This document shows, piece by piece, positions 20,281 to 29,656 of a stretch of DNA of 33,517 bases. Source of the stretch: Flavobacteriales bacterium. GTDB taxonomy: Bacteria; Bacteroidota; Bacteroidia; Flavobacteriales; Flavobacteriaceae. Where the stretch lies: the NCBI GenBank assembly GCA_004213605.1, contig SGZC01000005.1, positions 1 through 33,517 of the forward strand, written 5' to 3'. The notes under the pieces were generated by a model, which ran no database searches, had not been told where the DNA came from, and worked only from the letters and a program-made list of their open reading frames with translations. The position numbers were made by a program, and so were the translations under genes. Numbering within the stretch: position 1 is the first letter of the stretch; each line of letters starts with the position of its first letter.

Positions 20281-21499
20281 TATCTTAGATTCTCAAAAAA
20301 TAAAACCAAATCGTTTGGCTGTAAAATTAACAGCTGCTGGTGAACGGAATGTTAAGACTGGACATCCGTGGATTTTCACAAACAGTATCCAAAAAATAAA
20401 TAACAATGCCTATTCTGGAGATATAGCAATCATATTTGGGCGTGTTAAAAATAAAGTCATTGGTGTTGGACTTTATGATTCTAAGTCTCCAATTTGCATA
20501 AAAATGATTCATCATGGTGGGGGAGTAACTATTGATTCTAACTTTTTTTTAAATAAAATAAACGAAGCTTATGCTGTTCGCGCTCCTTTATTAAAAACAA
20601 TAACCAATAGTTACCGTCTCTTGTTTGGAGAAAATGATGGCTTTCCGGGTTTAATAGCAGATATTTACCATGAGGTCATGGTGATAAAATTATATTCAAG
20701 TATTTGGTTTCCCTTTCTAAAAATAATAACAGAACATTTAATACAAGTAAGTAAAACAACGACTGTAGTTCTTAGATTAAGTCGTTCACTACAACAAATG
20801 AAAAATAACGAATATTTTGAGGACGGACAAGTTATCTATGGAACATTAATTGATGCAAATATCCCTTTTATCGAACACGGTGTTCATTTTTCAGCGAATG
20901 TCATCAAAGGTCATAAAACAGGATATTTTTTAGATCATCGAGAAAATAGGAGGCAAGTTGGACTTTTATCTAAAAATAAGACCGTGTTAGATGTCTTTTC
21001 GTATGCTGGTGGGTTTTCGGTACACGCATTAGCTAACCAAGCAAAAGAAGTAACCAGCATTGATGTTAGTAAACAAGCCTTAACATTAGCTATGGAGAAT
21101 GGAAGGCTTAATAGATATTCTGGTAATCATAAGACCCTAGCCGGCGATGCTTTTAAAATTTTGAAAAATCTGATTTCAAAAGAAAAAACCTATGATGTCG
21201 TGATCATTGACCCTCCGTCATTTGCAAAAAATAAAAACGAAATTGAAATTGCAAAGAAGAAATATAAACAATTAGCTTTATTAGGAGCTAGCTTAACATC
21301 AAGAAACGGATTATTGGTCTTGGCATCATGTTCCTCCAGAGTTTTAGCAAGCGAATTTTTAGCCATCAACAAAGAAGTCCTGGACAGATTTCCACGTAAT
21401 TATTTATTGGTAAATACCACACAGCACGATATCGATCATCCAATCAATTTTCGAGAAGGAGCGTATTTAAAGACGGGGTATTATCGTTTTTCAGACTAG
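20276..21499 (+). CDS. RlmI-like class I SAM-dependent rRNA methyltransferase (start uncertain, no ATG; ORF track gives TTG 20315)
   Basis: [26 protein letters not shown] (PUA-like), [40 protein letters not shown]. Confidence 0.9.
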   Translation: MSILDSQKIKPNRLAVKLTAAGERNVKTGHPWIFTNSIQKINNNAYSGDIAIIFGRVKNKVIGVGLYDSKSPICIKMIHHGGGVTIDSNFFLNKINEAYAVRAPLLKTITNSYRLLFGENDGFPGLIADIYHEVMVIKLYSSIWFPFLKIITEHLIQVSKTTTVVLRLSRSLQQMKNNEYFEDGQVIYGTLIDANIPFIEHGVHFSANVIKGHKTGYFLDHRENRRQVGLLSKNKTVLDVFSYAGGFSVHALANQAKEVTSIDVSKQALTLAMENGRLNRYSGNHKTLAGDAFKILKNLISKEKTYDVVIIDPPSFAKNKNEIEIAKKKYKQLALLGASLTSRNGLLVLASCSSRVLASEFLAINKEVLDRFPRNYLLVNTTQHDIDHPINFREGAYLKTGYYRFSD

Positions 21500-22698
21500 T
21501 TATTTTGAGGTGTTTTTATAGTTAAAATAATTATAATAAGTAGGGAAATAAATGAACAAATCGAAAATCCAATGAAAATTGGAAGTACAGTTAGCCTTAC
21601 AAATTTTCCGATTACGATACTTATAGGAACTGCCATTAGTGTTGAGATAAAACCTGTAATTGCGGCACCAATACCCGCTATATGACCAACGGGTTCCATC
21701 GCAATCGCTCTTAAATTTCCAAACAAAAACCCTAAACAGAAAAATTGAAGTGAAAAAAACGATAGGATAATAATAATGGGTGGATTGACTGAATTATAAA
21801 ATAAAAAAGCATAACATACGGATATTAAAAAAAAACCTATCAGTGAAACATTAATGATCTTTTTCATTCCATATTTTACAACAAATAGACCATTCAATAA
21901 AATTGCACCTCCTGAGGCAGTTGCAAGCCCAGCAAATATAAACGGAAAGACTTCTTTCAATCCATATTGTTCTTGAAATATTTGTTGGGAAGTGCTCAAA
22001 TAAACCATAAAGGAGCCCGTAATAAGCCCAGAAATTAGCGTATAAGCAATAGTTTTTTTGAAACGCATTAATTCTAAAAATCCTTTCTTGAATAAGTCGA
22101 TTTTAAAATCGATTCTATTTTTAGGATCTAAGGTTTCTTCCTGACGTTTCCAAAACCAAAAAGCAATTAGTAGGCAAAATATGATCTGAAAAATAAAAAT
22201 CGCTTCCCAATTAAAAGAATCCAATATAAGTTTTCCCATTGCAGGCGCTATGATAGGAACCAGTAAAAAAATAACAATTACAAACGACATTATCTTAGCC
22301 ATGTAATCCCCAGCGTAAAGATCTCTTATAATTGCCACACTTATTGTTCTAGGGGCGGAGAGACCAAAACCTTGTAGAATCCGACCGAGTACCATAATTT
22401 CAAGTGATTTAGCATAGACACACATAATACTAGCTAAAATAAAAATACCAAAACCTATAAAAACCATAGGTTTGCGACCTAAGCTATCCGACAAGGGACC
22501 AAAAAAAAGAGGTCCAACGCCTAAACCAATGAAAATCATTGTTATAAGTAATTGATGATCAGAATTCTCTTGTGTATCTAAGGAATTACCAATAATGTCT
22601 AATGCTGGTAATAAGGCGTCAATAGCAAGAGCTACCACAGACATTAAAAAAGCCATTAAGGCTATAAATTCAAATTTGGTAACATTTGATGTTTGCAT
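21496..22698 (-). CDS. Multidrug efflux MFS transporter, Bcr/CflA family
   Basis: ALLPALDIIG, GLGVGPLFFGPLSDSLGRKPMVFIGFGIFILAS, GRILQGFGLSAPRTISVAIIRDLY. Confidence 0.92.
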   Translation of the reverse strand: MQTSNVTKFEFIALMAFLMSVVALAIDALLPALDIIGNSLDTQENSDHQLLITMIFIGLGVGPLFFGPLSDSLGRKPMVFIGFGIFILASIMCVYAKSLEIMVLGRILQGFGLSAPRTISVAIIRDLYAGDYMAKIMSFVIVIFLLVPIIAPAMGKLILDSFNWEAIFIFQIIFCLLIAFWFWKRQEETLDPKNRIDFKIDLFKKGFLELMRFKKTIAYTLISGLITGSFMVYLSTSQQIFQEQYGLKEVFPFIFAGLATASGGAILLNGLFVVKYGMKKIINVSLIGFFLISVCYAFLFYNSVNPPIIIILSFFSLQFFCLGFLFGNLRAIAMEPVGHIAGIGAAITGFISTLMAVPISIVIGKFVRLTVLPIFIGFSICSFISLLIIIILTIKTPQNN

Positions 22699-22835
22699 GA
22701 GAACAAAAATAATCTAATTATTAAAAGAGGAAGGGATATATCAAAAGAATCTATTTGACATAATATTAATTATAGTACAAATGTATTGTTTAGTTAATAA
22801 GAGTGGTTTATCCATTTGATAACTATAATGTAGTA

Positions 22836-22964
22836 TTATGTAAAATATCCAAGAAGCATTCGTTTTCATAAGATTAATTGGAACTTGGGTCATTAAACTA
22901 ATAAACGGTTTGCTTCGCAGCGTTTAAAAACATTTGTATCTATAATTAGCCGTTATGTAAAATA
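22836..22964. repeat. Direct repeat pair TTATGTAAAATA (22836-22847 and 22953-22964) bracketing a TAAACG/CGTTTA hairpin
   Basis: Read directly; second copy continues AGCCGCTACCAAGCGCTCG, first ATCCAAGAAGCATTCG (partly similar). Confidence 0.5.
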
Positions 22965-23297
22965 GCCGCTACCAAGCGCTCGATTGTTTTATAAAATCAA
23001 ATTGCTCTGGCAATTTATTTTACACACAATTATCCATCGCTTGCCAACGCCAAAATAAAAGCTAACCTTTTTGGGCTGTATCAAAAATCGCGTATTCGAT
23101 AAAATGTACGTCATAAAAAATTTCACTCGATTCTCGTGGATTGCCACAAGAGCATAAATTTTAAGAAAACAACTTTTTAGGAGATTCACGAACACATTTG
23201 AAGTTTCTGCAAATAATTAAATATGTGAGTGAAGAAAAATTCTATGCACTTGTTATATTTAATCTTTCAATTAATCTTTTTTTTCTTCTTTCATTAT

Positions 23298-23332
23298 CTT
23301 TTGTCTTGAAACAAAAGAAACAAAAATTCAAG
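23298..23332. other. Hairpin with loop complementary to downstream sequence (potential H-type pseudoknot)
   Basis: CTTTTGT/ACAAAAG stem (23298-23304/23311-23317), loop CTTGAA (23305-23310) complementary to TTCAAG (23327-23332). Confidence 0.5.
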
Positions 23333-23338
23333 GCTGCA

Positions 23339-23359
23339 TATAATTTTGGAAACAATTAC
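23339..23359 (+). repeat. 21-nt direct repeat, copy 1: TATAATTTTGGAAACAATTAC
   Basis: Identical to 29975-29995. Confidence 0.9.
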
Positions 23360-23424
23360 GGTTCGTTTCTCTATGTTTTAGGATAGATTAGAACTTTTTA
23401 AGACTATTTTTAGAAGTATTTATA

Positions 23425-23442
23425 ATTGTAAAACTTTACAAT
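23425..23442. repeat. Palindrome ATTGTAAA-AC-TTTACAAT
   Basis: Perfect 8-nt arms, 2-nt centre, in the intergenic region downstream of the PhoX gene. Confidence 0.7.
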
Positions 23443-23604
23443 ATGTATTACTAGCTCCCTAAAATATTACGTTCCTCTCTCCTATTGTTTTGCCAAAATT
23501 TTATGAGGTCGTTTTAAAACAAAATGACTTAGTCATTATAACTGAGTCAAAAACAAAGTAGTTGTCAGGTTTAATACAAAATATCAGTTGTAAATTAATG
23601 AAAA

Positions 23605-25284
23605 TTAGCTACTTTCAATTTGTTTTAAAAAGTTCATTTTCTCAATTAAATCACCTTGAATAGCAACAACAGTTGGTTTTGGTATGCCATCAGCATCAAA
23701 GGGAAATTTACTGGTTGGGTTTTTAATATCTTTTGTTTCGTCTCCAGGATGCTGAACGCTTAAAAATAGGGTTTTACCATCTGGTGAAAACCAAGGTCCT
23801 GTTAATTCTGCATCGGTTGGTGCTGATGCTACTCGAATTACTTTCCCTGCATCTTTTCCGTATCTTGGTATTACAAACAAACTGTTGTTTTTGAAAGGCA
23901 TATATGGTTTATCAGGTTTATTCATTGAACTACCAGATATATCTGACGTCATCCAAAGGTTGCCAGCCATATCAAATGCTAAATTATCAGGGCAAGAAAA
24001 CCCGTTTTCTTCGCCTCCAGCTTTGTAGATTGATACTTTAAAAGTGAGGGCGTCAAATGCACCGTTAGTCTCTTCAATTTTTAAAATAGAACCGTGGTAA
24101 TCGTTTTTAGGTTTGTTATTTGTTAATGTGATAAAAATATGTCCAGTAATAGGATCTATTTCAATATCTTCTGGACGATTTAATGGTGTAGCTCCTAATA
24201 ATTTAGAAGCTTCTCGTGCTCTAATTAATACTTCGGTTTGGTCTTTAAATTTATCTTTTAAAACTGGTTGCGTTTCCCAATCTAATGGAAGCCATTTTCC
24301 GTTTATTGTATCAGCAACATAAAGGGTACCCTCTTTTAATGAATTGGGTTTTGATGAAACGAATTTATACAAATGCTCATCATTGCTATCATCACCTGAA
24401 TAGGCAACTACGCGTTTGTCTGCTAATTCATATAACGTACAACACTCGTGCGAAAATCTACCCAAAGCGACGTGTTTTTGAGCTGTACCGTCTTTTGGAT
24501 TTATTTCTACCACCCATCCATAATGTTCTGGCGGTGCATTATAAAAATGTTCCCATCCGTGGTCGCTTGGTATATAAGTTGCTGTATTATTTTCATCGTA
24601 TCTGGTTTCTCCCCAAAATCCGTCATAGTTTTCTTCACATGATATAAATGTATTCCATGGTGTAATTCCGCCCGAACAATTACTATTAGTACCCATTACG
24701 GTAGATACTCCTTTTATGGATGTATCCCAATTTAGTTTTATAGGTGTTTTTCCTGTAATTCTCCTGTTATGAGGGTCGTTATGTACAACTTTCCATTGTC
24801 CGTTTACTTCTCTTATACGCACAATACTTCCGCCAACGTTATACATTTCTTTGTCAACCTGTTTTTTTGTACGCTGTTTTTGTGGGTTTTCATAGTTGTT
24901 CTCATCAAAATCACACACAAAAAGTGAATTTACCGATTCGTGATTTACCCATAATAAACCGTCTTTTGGGTTGTTTTTATCTAACGGAATAAAACAAGTG
25001 AAATCATTATTAAAGCCAAAAGTATCATTGTTGCTTATGCTATCGCCCCATTTTATAATGGTGTGATAATTGAGTCCCTTTGTTAAAACCAAATCGTCTT
25101 TAGTTGTTGGGGCTAAATTTTCTACCGCAATGTTTTTTAAGCGTTTAAACGTTTCATTTGCTATTTGCTTATTTTTAATTGGCGTTGTTGTATTACCACA
25201 GCTAACCAAAAAAGGAGGTATTATTAAAGTACCTAAACTTGCTTTACCTAAAAACTCAATAAATTTTCTTCTATCGTATTTCAT
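23605..25284 (-). CDS. PhoX family (DUF839) phosphatase, probable Tat-exported lipoprotein
   Basis: MKYDRRKFIEFLG...LVSCGN (RRxFI plus lipobox); GLLWVNHE, GGSIVRIRE, CSGGITPWNTFISCEENYDGFWGE, RFSHECCT, GDDSNDEHLYKF, RPEDIEIDP. Confidence 0.92.
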   Translation of the reverse strand: MKYDRRKFIEFLGKASLGTLIIPPFLVSCGNTTTPIKNKQIANETFKRLKNIAVENLAPTTKDDLVLTKGLNYHTIIKWGDSISNNDTFGFNNDFTCFIPLDKNNPKDGLLWVNHESVNSLFVCDFDENNYENPQKQRTKKQVDKEMYNVGGSIVRIREVNGQWKVVHNDPHNRRITGKTPIKLNWDTSIKGVSTVMGTNSNCSGGITPWNTFISCEENYDGFWGETRYDENNTATYIPSDHGWEHFYNAPPEHYGWVVEINPKDGTAQKHVALGRFSHECCTLYELADKRVVAYSGDDSNDEHLYKFVSSKPNSLKEGTLYVADTINGKWLPLDWETQPVLKDKFKDQTEVLIRAREASKLLGATPLNRPEDIEIDPITGHIFITLTNNKPKNDYHGSILKIEETNGAFDALTFKVSIYKAGGEENGFSCPDNLAFDMAGNLWMTSDISGSSMNKPDKPYMPFKNNSLFVIPRYGKDAGKVIRVASAPTDAELTGPWFSPDGKTLFLSVQHPGDETKDIKNPTSKFPFDADGIPKPTVVAIQGDLIEKMNFLKQIESS

Positions 25285-25307
25285 ATTTTTTAGTTGATTA
25301 AAATAAT

Positions 25308-25342
25308 AAAACCCTACCCGATTTCAAATCAAGTAGAGTTTT
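25308..25342 (-). terminator. Minus-strand-specific hairpin (G-U pairs) between phytase and PhoX genes; terminator or processing/attenuation site
   Basis: Minus-strand RNA AAAACUCUACUUGAUUU-G-AAAUCGGGUAGGGUUUU pairs along its length when G-U is allowed; on the plus strand the same positions are C/A mismatches. Confidence 0.7.
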
Positions 25343-25366
25343 AAAAAAAAGAATTCTTTTAGTTAT

Positions 25367-26380
25367 CTACTCGATAATTTTTTTAAAATCATAAAAATAA
25401 AACTCCTTATTGTCATTCATCGCAACGAATAATCCGTTAGGGAATTTAGCTCCTAAAGGCACTGTTACAACATCACATCCGTCTGTTTCAGTAGTAGTTA
25501 AATTTACGGCTTTAATAAATTCATTTGTTTGACGGTCAAAGATATTAAACTCCCCTAATTGCTGATTTGAAACAATAATATATCCATTATTATCATCGGT
25601 TTTTGCAATCGCAATTCCTTCAATATCTTCTAAAAATTTATCGCCACCAAAGCAAGCAATTTCTTCGCTAGAAGCAGAAGGTTCTGCATGGTACTTTCTG
25701 ATGCAATGTTGTTCATCTGAATAATACACATAGCCTAACTCGTTATCAACAGCTATAGCTTCAATTTCTTTTTTCCCACTGAACTTACCAAACTTTCTAA
25801 CCAATTTAGAGTGGGTTCCTGTTGAATCAGCATATATTTCATATTGATATAAATAGTTTTCTAACGGACCTGTTTTACGGCTTACAATTACATATAACTT
25901 TTCTGTTTTTGGCGATTTGTAAAGTGCAATACCCATTGGTAAATTAAATTCTGGCTCTGTTGTATCTGTAAATACTTTAAATCCACCATTGTCTAGTGGC
26001 ACCATATCTGGAACAGAAAACAAACGAATTTGTTGCTTTTCACGTTCGGTAAAAGCGATTACATCAACTTTTGTGCTATCGTTTAGGTTAAAACCATATG
26101 CTAAATCTACATTGTTTGGTCGCTTAATATTTCTAATGGTTTTCTCTTCAATAATCTTTCCATCTAAATCGAATGCGTAAATAGCCCCGTTTGTTTTTTT
26201 ATCTGTACCAAAAACAATACTTTTTGATGCGTCTTTAGGATTTACCCAAATAGCAGGGTCATCTGTATCATTAATGGTTTGTTCTGTAATTACATCGGGG
26301 TTTATTGGTGGTAATTTACTTCCATTTTTACAAGAAATAATCACTAATGAGACTATAGTTAATATGATTTTTTTTTTCAT
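25367..26380 (-). CDS. Beta-propeller phytase (3-phytase), lipoprotein
   Basis: DDPAIWVNPKDASKSIVFGTDKKTNGAIYAFDLDGK, RPNNVDLAYGF, DDEQ-like YSDEQHCIRKY, EDIEGIAI; MKKKIILTIVSLVIISCKNG signal. Confidence 0.93.
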   Translation of the reverse strand: MKKKIILTIVSLVIISCKNGSKLPPINPDVITEQTINDTDDPAIWVNPKDASKSIVFGTDKKTNGAIYAFDLDGKIIEEKTIRNIKRPNNVDLAYGFNLNDSTKVDVIAFTEREKQQIRLFSVPDMVPLDNGGFKVFTDTTEPEFNLPMGIALYKSPKTEKLYVIVSRKTGPLENYLYQYEIYADSTGTHSKLVRKFGKFSGKKEIEAIAVDNELGYVYYSDEQHCIRKYHAEPSASSEEIACFGGDKFLEDIEGIAIAKTDDNNGYIIVSNQQLGEFNIFDRQTNEFIKAVNLTTTETDGCDVVTVPLGAKFPNGLFVAMNDNKEFYFYDFKKIIE

Positions 26381-26397
26381 TTCTATATGCTTTTTGA

Positions 26398-29304
26398 CTA
26401 TTTTGATTTTTTGAATAAGTCATATTTTAAACCAAAAGTTAGTCTTTTACCATAATACTCAGCTTGCATAGTAAGATTTTTTGCTCCTTGGTAGTAGCGT
26501 AATGGTTGGTCTGTTAAATTGGTTAAGTCTGCATAAACTCTCAATTGCTTAGTAATTGCATACCCAACATTTATATCTAAAAAGAATTGCTTATCGTAGT
26601 ATCTATCTGTAAATTCATTTGAACCTATTTCATCTATATACGCATCAGCGAAATTACTAGAAATACGTGCTGTAAATTTTCCGTCGTCATAACCTAACGA
26701 TGCATTAAACATATTTGGTGAAGTGTTTGGCAATGTCATATCGGTTCTTTCATCTCCATCTTCGTTATTAATACCATTAGCATGAGATGTTAAGTAGGTA
26801 TAATTTAAGTAAATGTTCAGGTTTTTAGCAAAACTTGGTAAGAAATCTAGTTTACGTTGAAAAGCTAATTCAATACCAAAAACTGAAGCATCCTCACCAT
26901 TTTTAGGTCTAAATACATCAAATCCGTTTGTATCTGCACCTAAACTATTATCAGTTGCTTTTTCTACAGATACATATGCAAAATCTTTAATGCTTTTATA
27001 GAATAAACCACCCGACACTATACCTAAGTTTGAGAAATAATGTTCTGCCATTAAATCAAAGTTCAATGATTTTGCAGGGTCTAAATTTGAATTACCGATA
27101 CTTATTTCTTCGTCTTCTCTAACTATATTTCGAAATGGCACTAAATCTACATAATTAGGTCTTGCAATAGTGTTGGTGTATGCAAAACGCAAAATGGTAT
27201 TTCTATTAAAATTATATTTTAAATGAAGCCCTGGTAAAACATTTGTATATGTATTTTCTTCTGTAGTAGGTGTATGAGAATCGTAATCGCCATCTTCGTT
27301 ATACTCTATAATATTTCCTGTTGTTTTGTTGTTGGTGTTTTCAATACGAACACCTACCAAAGCTGTTAACTTATCTGACAGTTTTTGTTCTGTCATAATA
27401 TAAGCTGCGTATACATTTTCTTTGGCTTTAAAGTTTTCACCTAAAAACTCATCATACACAATTTCTCCGTCTGCGGTATTTAATGTTACATTACCCAACC
27501 ATTCTGGGGTTGCAAATATTCCTGCTTGATATTGACTTCCTGCCAAGAAATTGTTTTGTGAATAATCTCTTGTATTAACTATGCTCATATTAGAATACGT
27601 ATCTTCAAATGCATCTTTAAATTCATAGAAATTATTATTACGTTGCTTGTCTTTTAAACGAGCTCTAAATCCGAATTTTAAGAATCCGTTTTCACTATTA
27701 AACACCTGTAAAGGCAGTTTAAAGTTCGTGAAAATATTAAAATCTTTTTCGTCTGTGTATTGGTTTTGTTCCGAAAGTTCATCTAAAACAAAATCACTTA
27801 AATTATTTGCTAATTGTTGGTTTACAGGTGTGTAATTTGGAAATTTTAAATTAGAAATATCGTTATTGACAATAATTGGATCATCTCCGTCATATTCAAA
27901 AGTAGTATAACGTTCGTTTAAACGCTCTTCTGATGCTTTAGCAAAAGATGCCATCCAATCTATTTCTACATTGCCAAATAAATGATCTCCACCAAGCGTA
28001 TAATTTTGCATACGCTGATCTTCTAAACGGCGATTTTCATTTCTACTGTTGTTAATTCCTCCTTTTGTTTCTCTTTTAACATCTACAGGAAAACTTACAA
28101 CGTTATTATTTATAATTGTAAACTCATCGGTAGCAATATCTTCGCCGTCTTTAATTTCTTGCTTTAAGCGGAAACGATTTTCACGGTCATCACGCCAATT
28201 GTACATTGACTTAAAGTACAAGTGGTTGTTACTGTTTAACTGATAATCCAAGTTTGCAGAAAAACTACGACGAGTACGTTGCACCAAGTACTTTCTAATT
28301 TGAAATTCTTTTGCATACGGATTAACATCTACTTCCTCTAAAATATCTTCTCCATCTGTATCTTGAACTCCAGTATTGTATTCGAACTTATTATCCCAAT
28401 CTGCTTCGAAGTTATCTGAACCGAAATCTGAATCGTTTACCGATGCAGAAATCATCCAACCAAATTTACCGTTTTTACTTCTGTCACCTAATAATAAAGA
28501 TCCGTTTAAAATTCTTTTGTCATTAATAAAGTTTAAACCAGAACCAGCAGTTGCCGATAGTCTAAAGTTTTGAGGTGCTGTACGAGTTATTAAATTTATC
28601 GAACCACCAATCGCATCTGCATCCATATCTGGCGTTACGGCTTTGTTTACCTCGATGGACTGTATCATATCAGACGGAATTAAATCCATTTGTATATTTC
28701 TATTATCTCCTTCGGCAGATGGAATACGACTACCATTTAGCGTTACCGAGTTTAATTGTGGCGATAAACCACGAACAATTACGTTACGAGCTTCACCTTG
28801 GTCTAGTTGCATCGTAATACCTGGTATACGTTTTAATGCATCACCTATATTAGCATCAGGAAATTTACCAATTTGATCGGTAGAAATTACATTCGTAATA
28901 TTTAAATTTGATTTTTGTTTGTTCAAAGCTTTTGCTTCTCCACCGATACTTGTTGAAATAATTACTTCATCTAAAAAATTATCACCTGGTTTCATTACAA
29001 ATTTTAATGCTGTAGTTTTACCTTTAATTACTTCAACTGTTTCCGCTACATCTGCATAACCAAGGTATGTAATTTTCAAGTCTTGATTTCCAATAGGTAC
29101 TTGCACTAAAGTAAATCGTCCATTAAAGTCAGAAACTGTTCCTTTTTTAATACTTCCAATATAAACGTTTGCTCCTGGCACATACAAGCCGTAATCATCA
29201 GTAATAACACCACTAATAGTTCCTGTCTGAGCAGTCGACTTCACATAACATAAGGTAAAGAATACCGTTACAATGATTAATTTCAGGTAGTTTTTTTGTT
29301 TCAT
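26398..29304 (-). CDS. TonB-dependent receptor with N-terminal carboxypeptidase-regulatory-like domain
   Basis: GTISGVITDDYGLYVPGANVYIG, FPDANIGDALKRIPGITMQLDQGEARNVIVRGL plug, GLKYDLF C-terminus. Confidence 0.96.
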   Translation of the reverse strand: MKQKNYLKLIIVTVFFTLCYVKSTAQTGTISGVITDDYGLYVPGANVYIGSIKKGTVSDFNGRFTLVQVPIGNQDLKITYLGYADVAETVEVIKGKTTALKFVMKPGDNFLDEVIISTSIGGEAKALNKQKSNLNITNVISTDQIGKFPDANIGDALKRIPGITMQLDQGEARNVIVRGLSPQLNSVTLNGSRIPSAEGDNRNIQMDLIPSDMIQSIEVNKAVTPDMDADAIGGSINLITRTAPQNFRLSATAGSGLNFINDKRILNGSLLLGDRSKNGKFGWMISASVNDSDFGSDNFEADWDNKFEYNTGVQDTDGEDILEEVDVNPYAKEFQIRKYLVQRTRRSFSANLDYQLNSNNHLYFKSMYNWRDDRENRFRLKQEIKDGEDIATDEFTIINNNVVSFPVDVKRETKGGINNSRNENRRLEDQRMQNYTLGGDHLFGNVEIDWMASFAKASEERLNERYTTFEYDGDDPIIVNNDISNLKFPNYTPVNQQLANNLSDFVLDELSEQNQYTDEKDFNIFTNFKLPLQVFNSENGFLKFGFRARLKDKQRNNNFYEFKDAFEDTYSNMSIVNTRDYSQNNFLAGSQYQAGIFATPEWLGNVTLNTADGEIVYDEFLGENFKAKENVYAAYIMTEQKLSDKLTALVGVRIENTNNKTTGNIIEYNEDGDYDSHTPTTEENTYTNVLPGLHLKYNFNRNTILRFAYTNTIARPNYVDLVPFRNIVREDEEISIGNSNLDPAKSLNFDLMAEHYFSNLGIVSGGLFYKSIKDFAYVSVEKATDNSLGADTNGFDVFRPKNGEDASVFGIELAFQRKLDFLPSFAKNLNIYLNYTYLTSHANGINNEDGDERTDMTLPNTSPNMFNASLGYDDGKFTARISSNFADAYIDEIGSNEFTDRYYDKQFFLDINVGYAITKQLRVYADLTNLTDQPLRYYQGAKNLTMQAEYYGKRLTFGLKYDLFKKSK

Positions 29305-29656
29305 TTTAATTTGATTTTTTTGTTACATATTAATTTGACTAAATTTCTATCTAAAATTACATCATTATTGAGTTTATTTGTTTTTTGTGACATTAACAAA
29401 AGGAAAATTTTTTATATTGTCTAGGGTAACAATAAGTTTTAAATAATCTTTACCTAACATTAAATTAAAATGAATGCAATATTTCAAGGGGAATATTATT
29501 TTAAAGTTAAAAAGGTATAATAAGACCGCTGCAGATGGAGTTCAAATTTGGACTTGAAATAAAAAAATGGATATGTAGTTAATTTTTTATTATCTGGTAA
29601 AATGCTAAATAATGTAAATGTGTAATATAATTTTTAATTTCAATAATTATTAGTCA

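Noticed and set aside
22989-23195. 68-aa minus ORF in the structured block
   Set aside because: Translation of hairpin-rich non-coding DNA; no start context or family; flanked by stops in a region better explained as a repeat-like element.
23198-23386. 62-aa plus ORF containing YNFGNNY
   Set aside because: Spans the pseudoknot-like motif and the 21-nt repeat; the shared peptide YNFGNNY only reflects the DNA repeat.
24285-24647. 120-aa and 64-aa plus ORFs antisense to the PhoX gene
   Set aside because: Antisense shadow ORFs of a clear PhoX family protein; low-plausibility composition.
28575-28876. 80-aa and 77-aa plus ORFs antisense to the TonB receptor
   Set aside because: Shadow ORFs in the conserved plug-domain region of the receptor.
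26398-29304. Polysaccharide utilisation locus
   Set aside because: No SusD partner and no glycoside hydrolases adjacent; neighbours are phosphatase and phytase.
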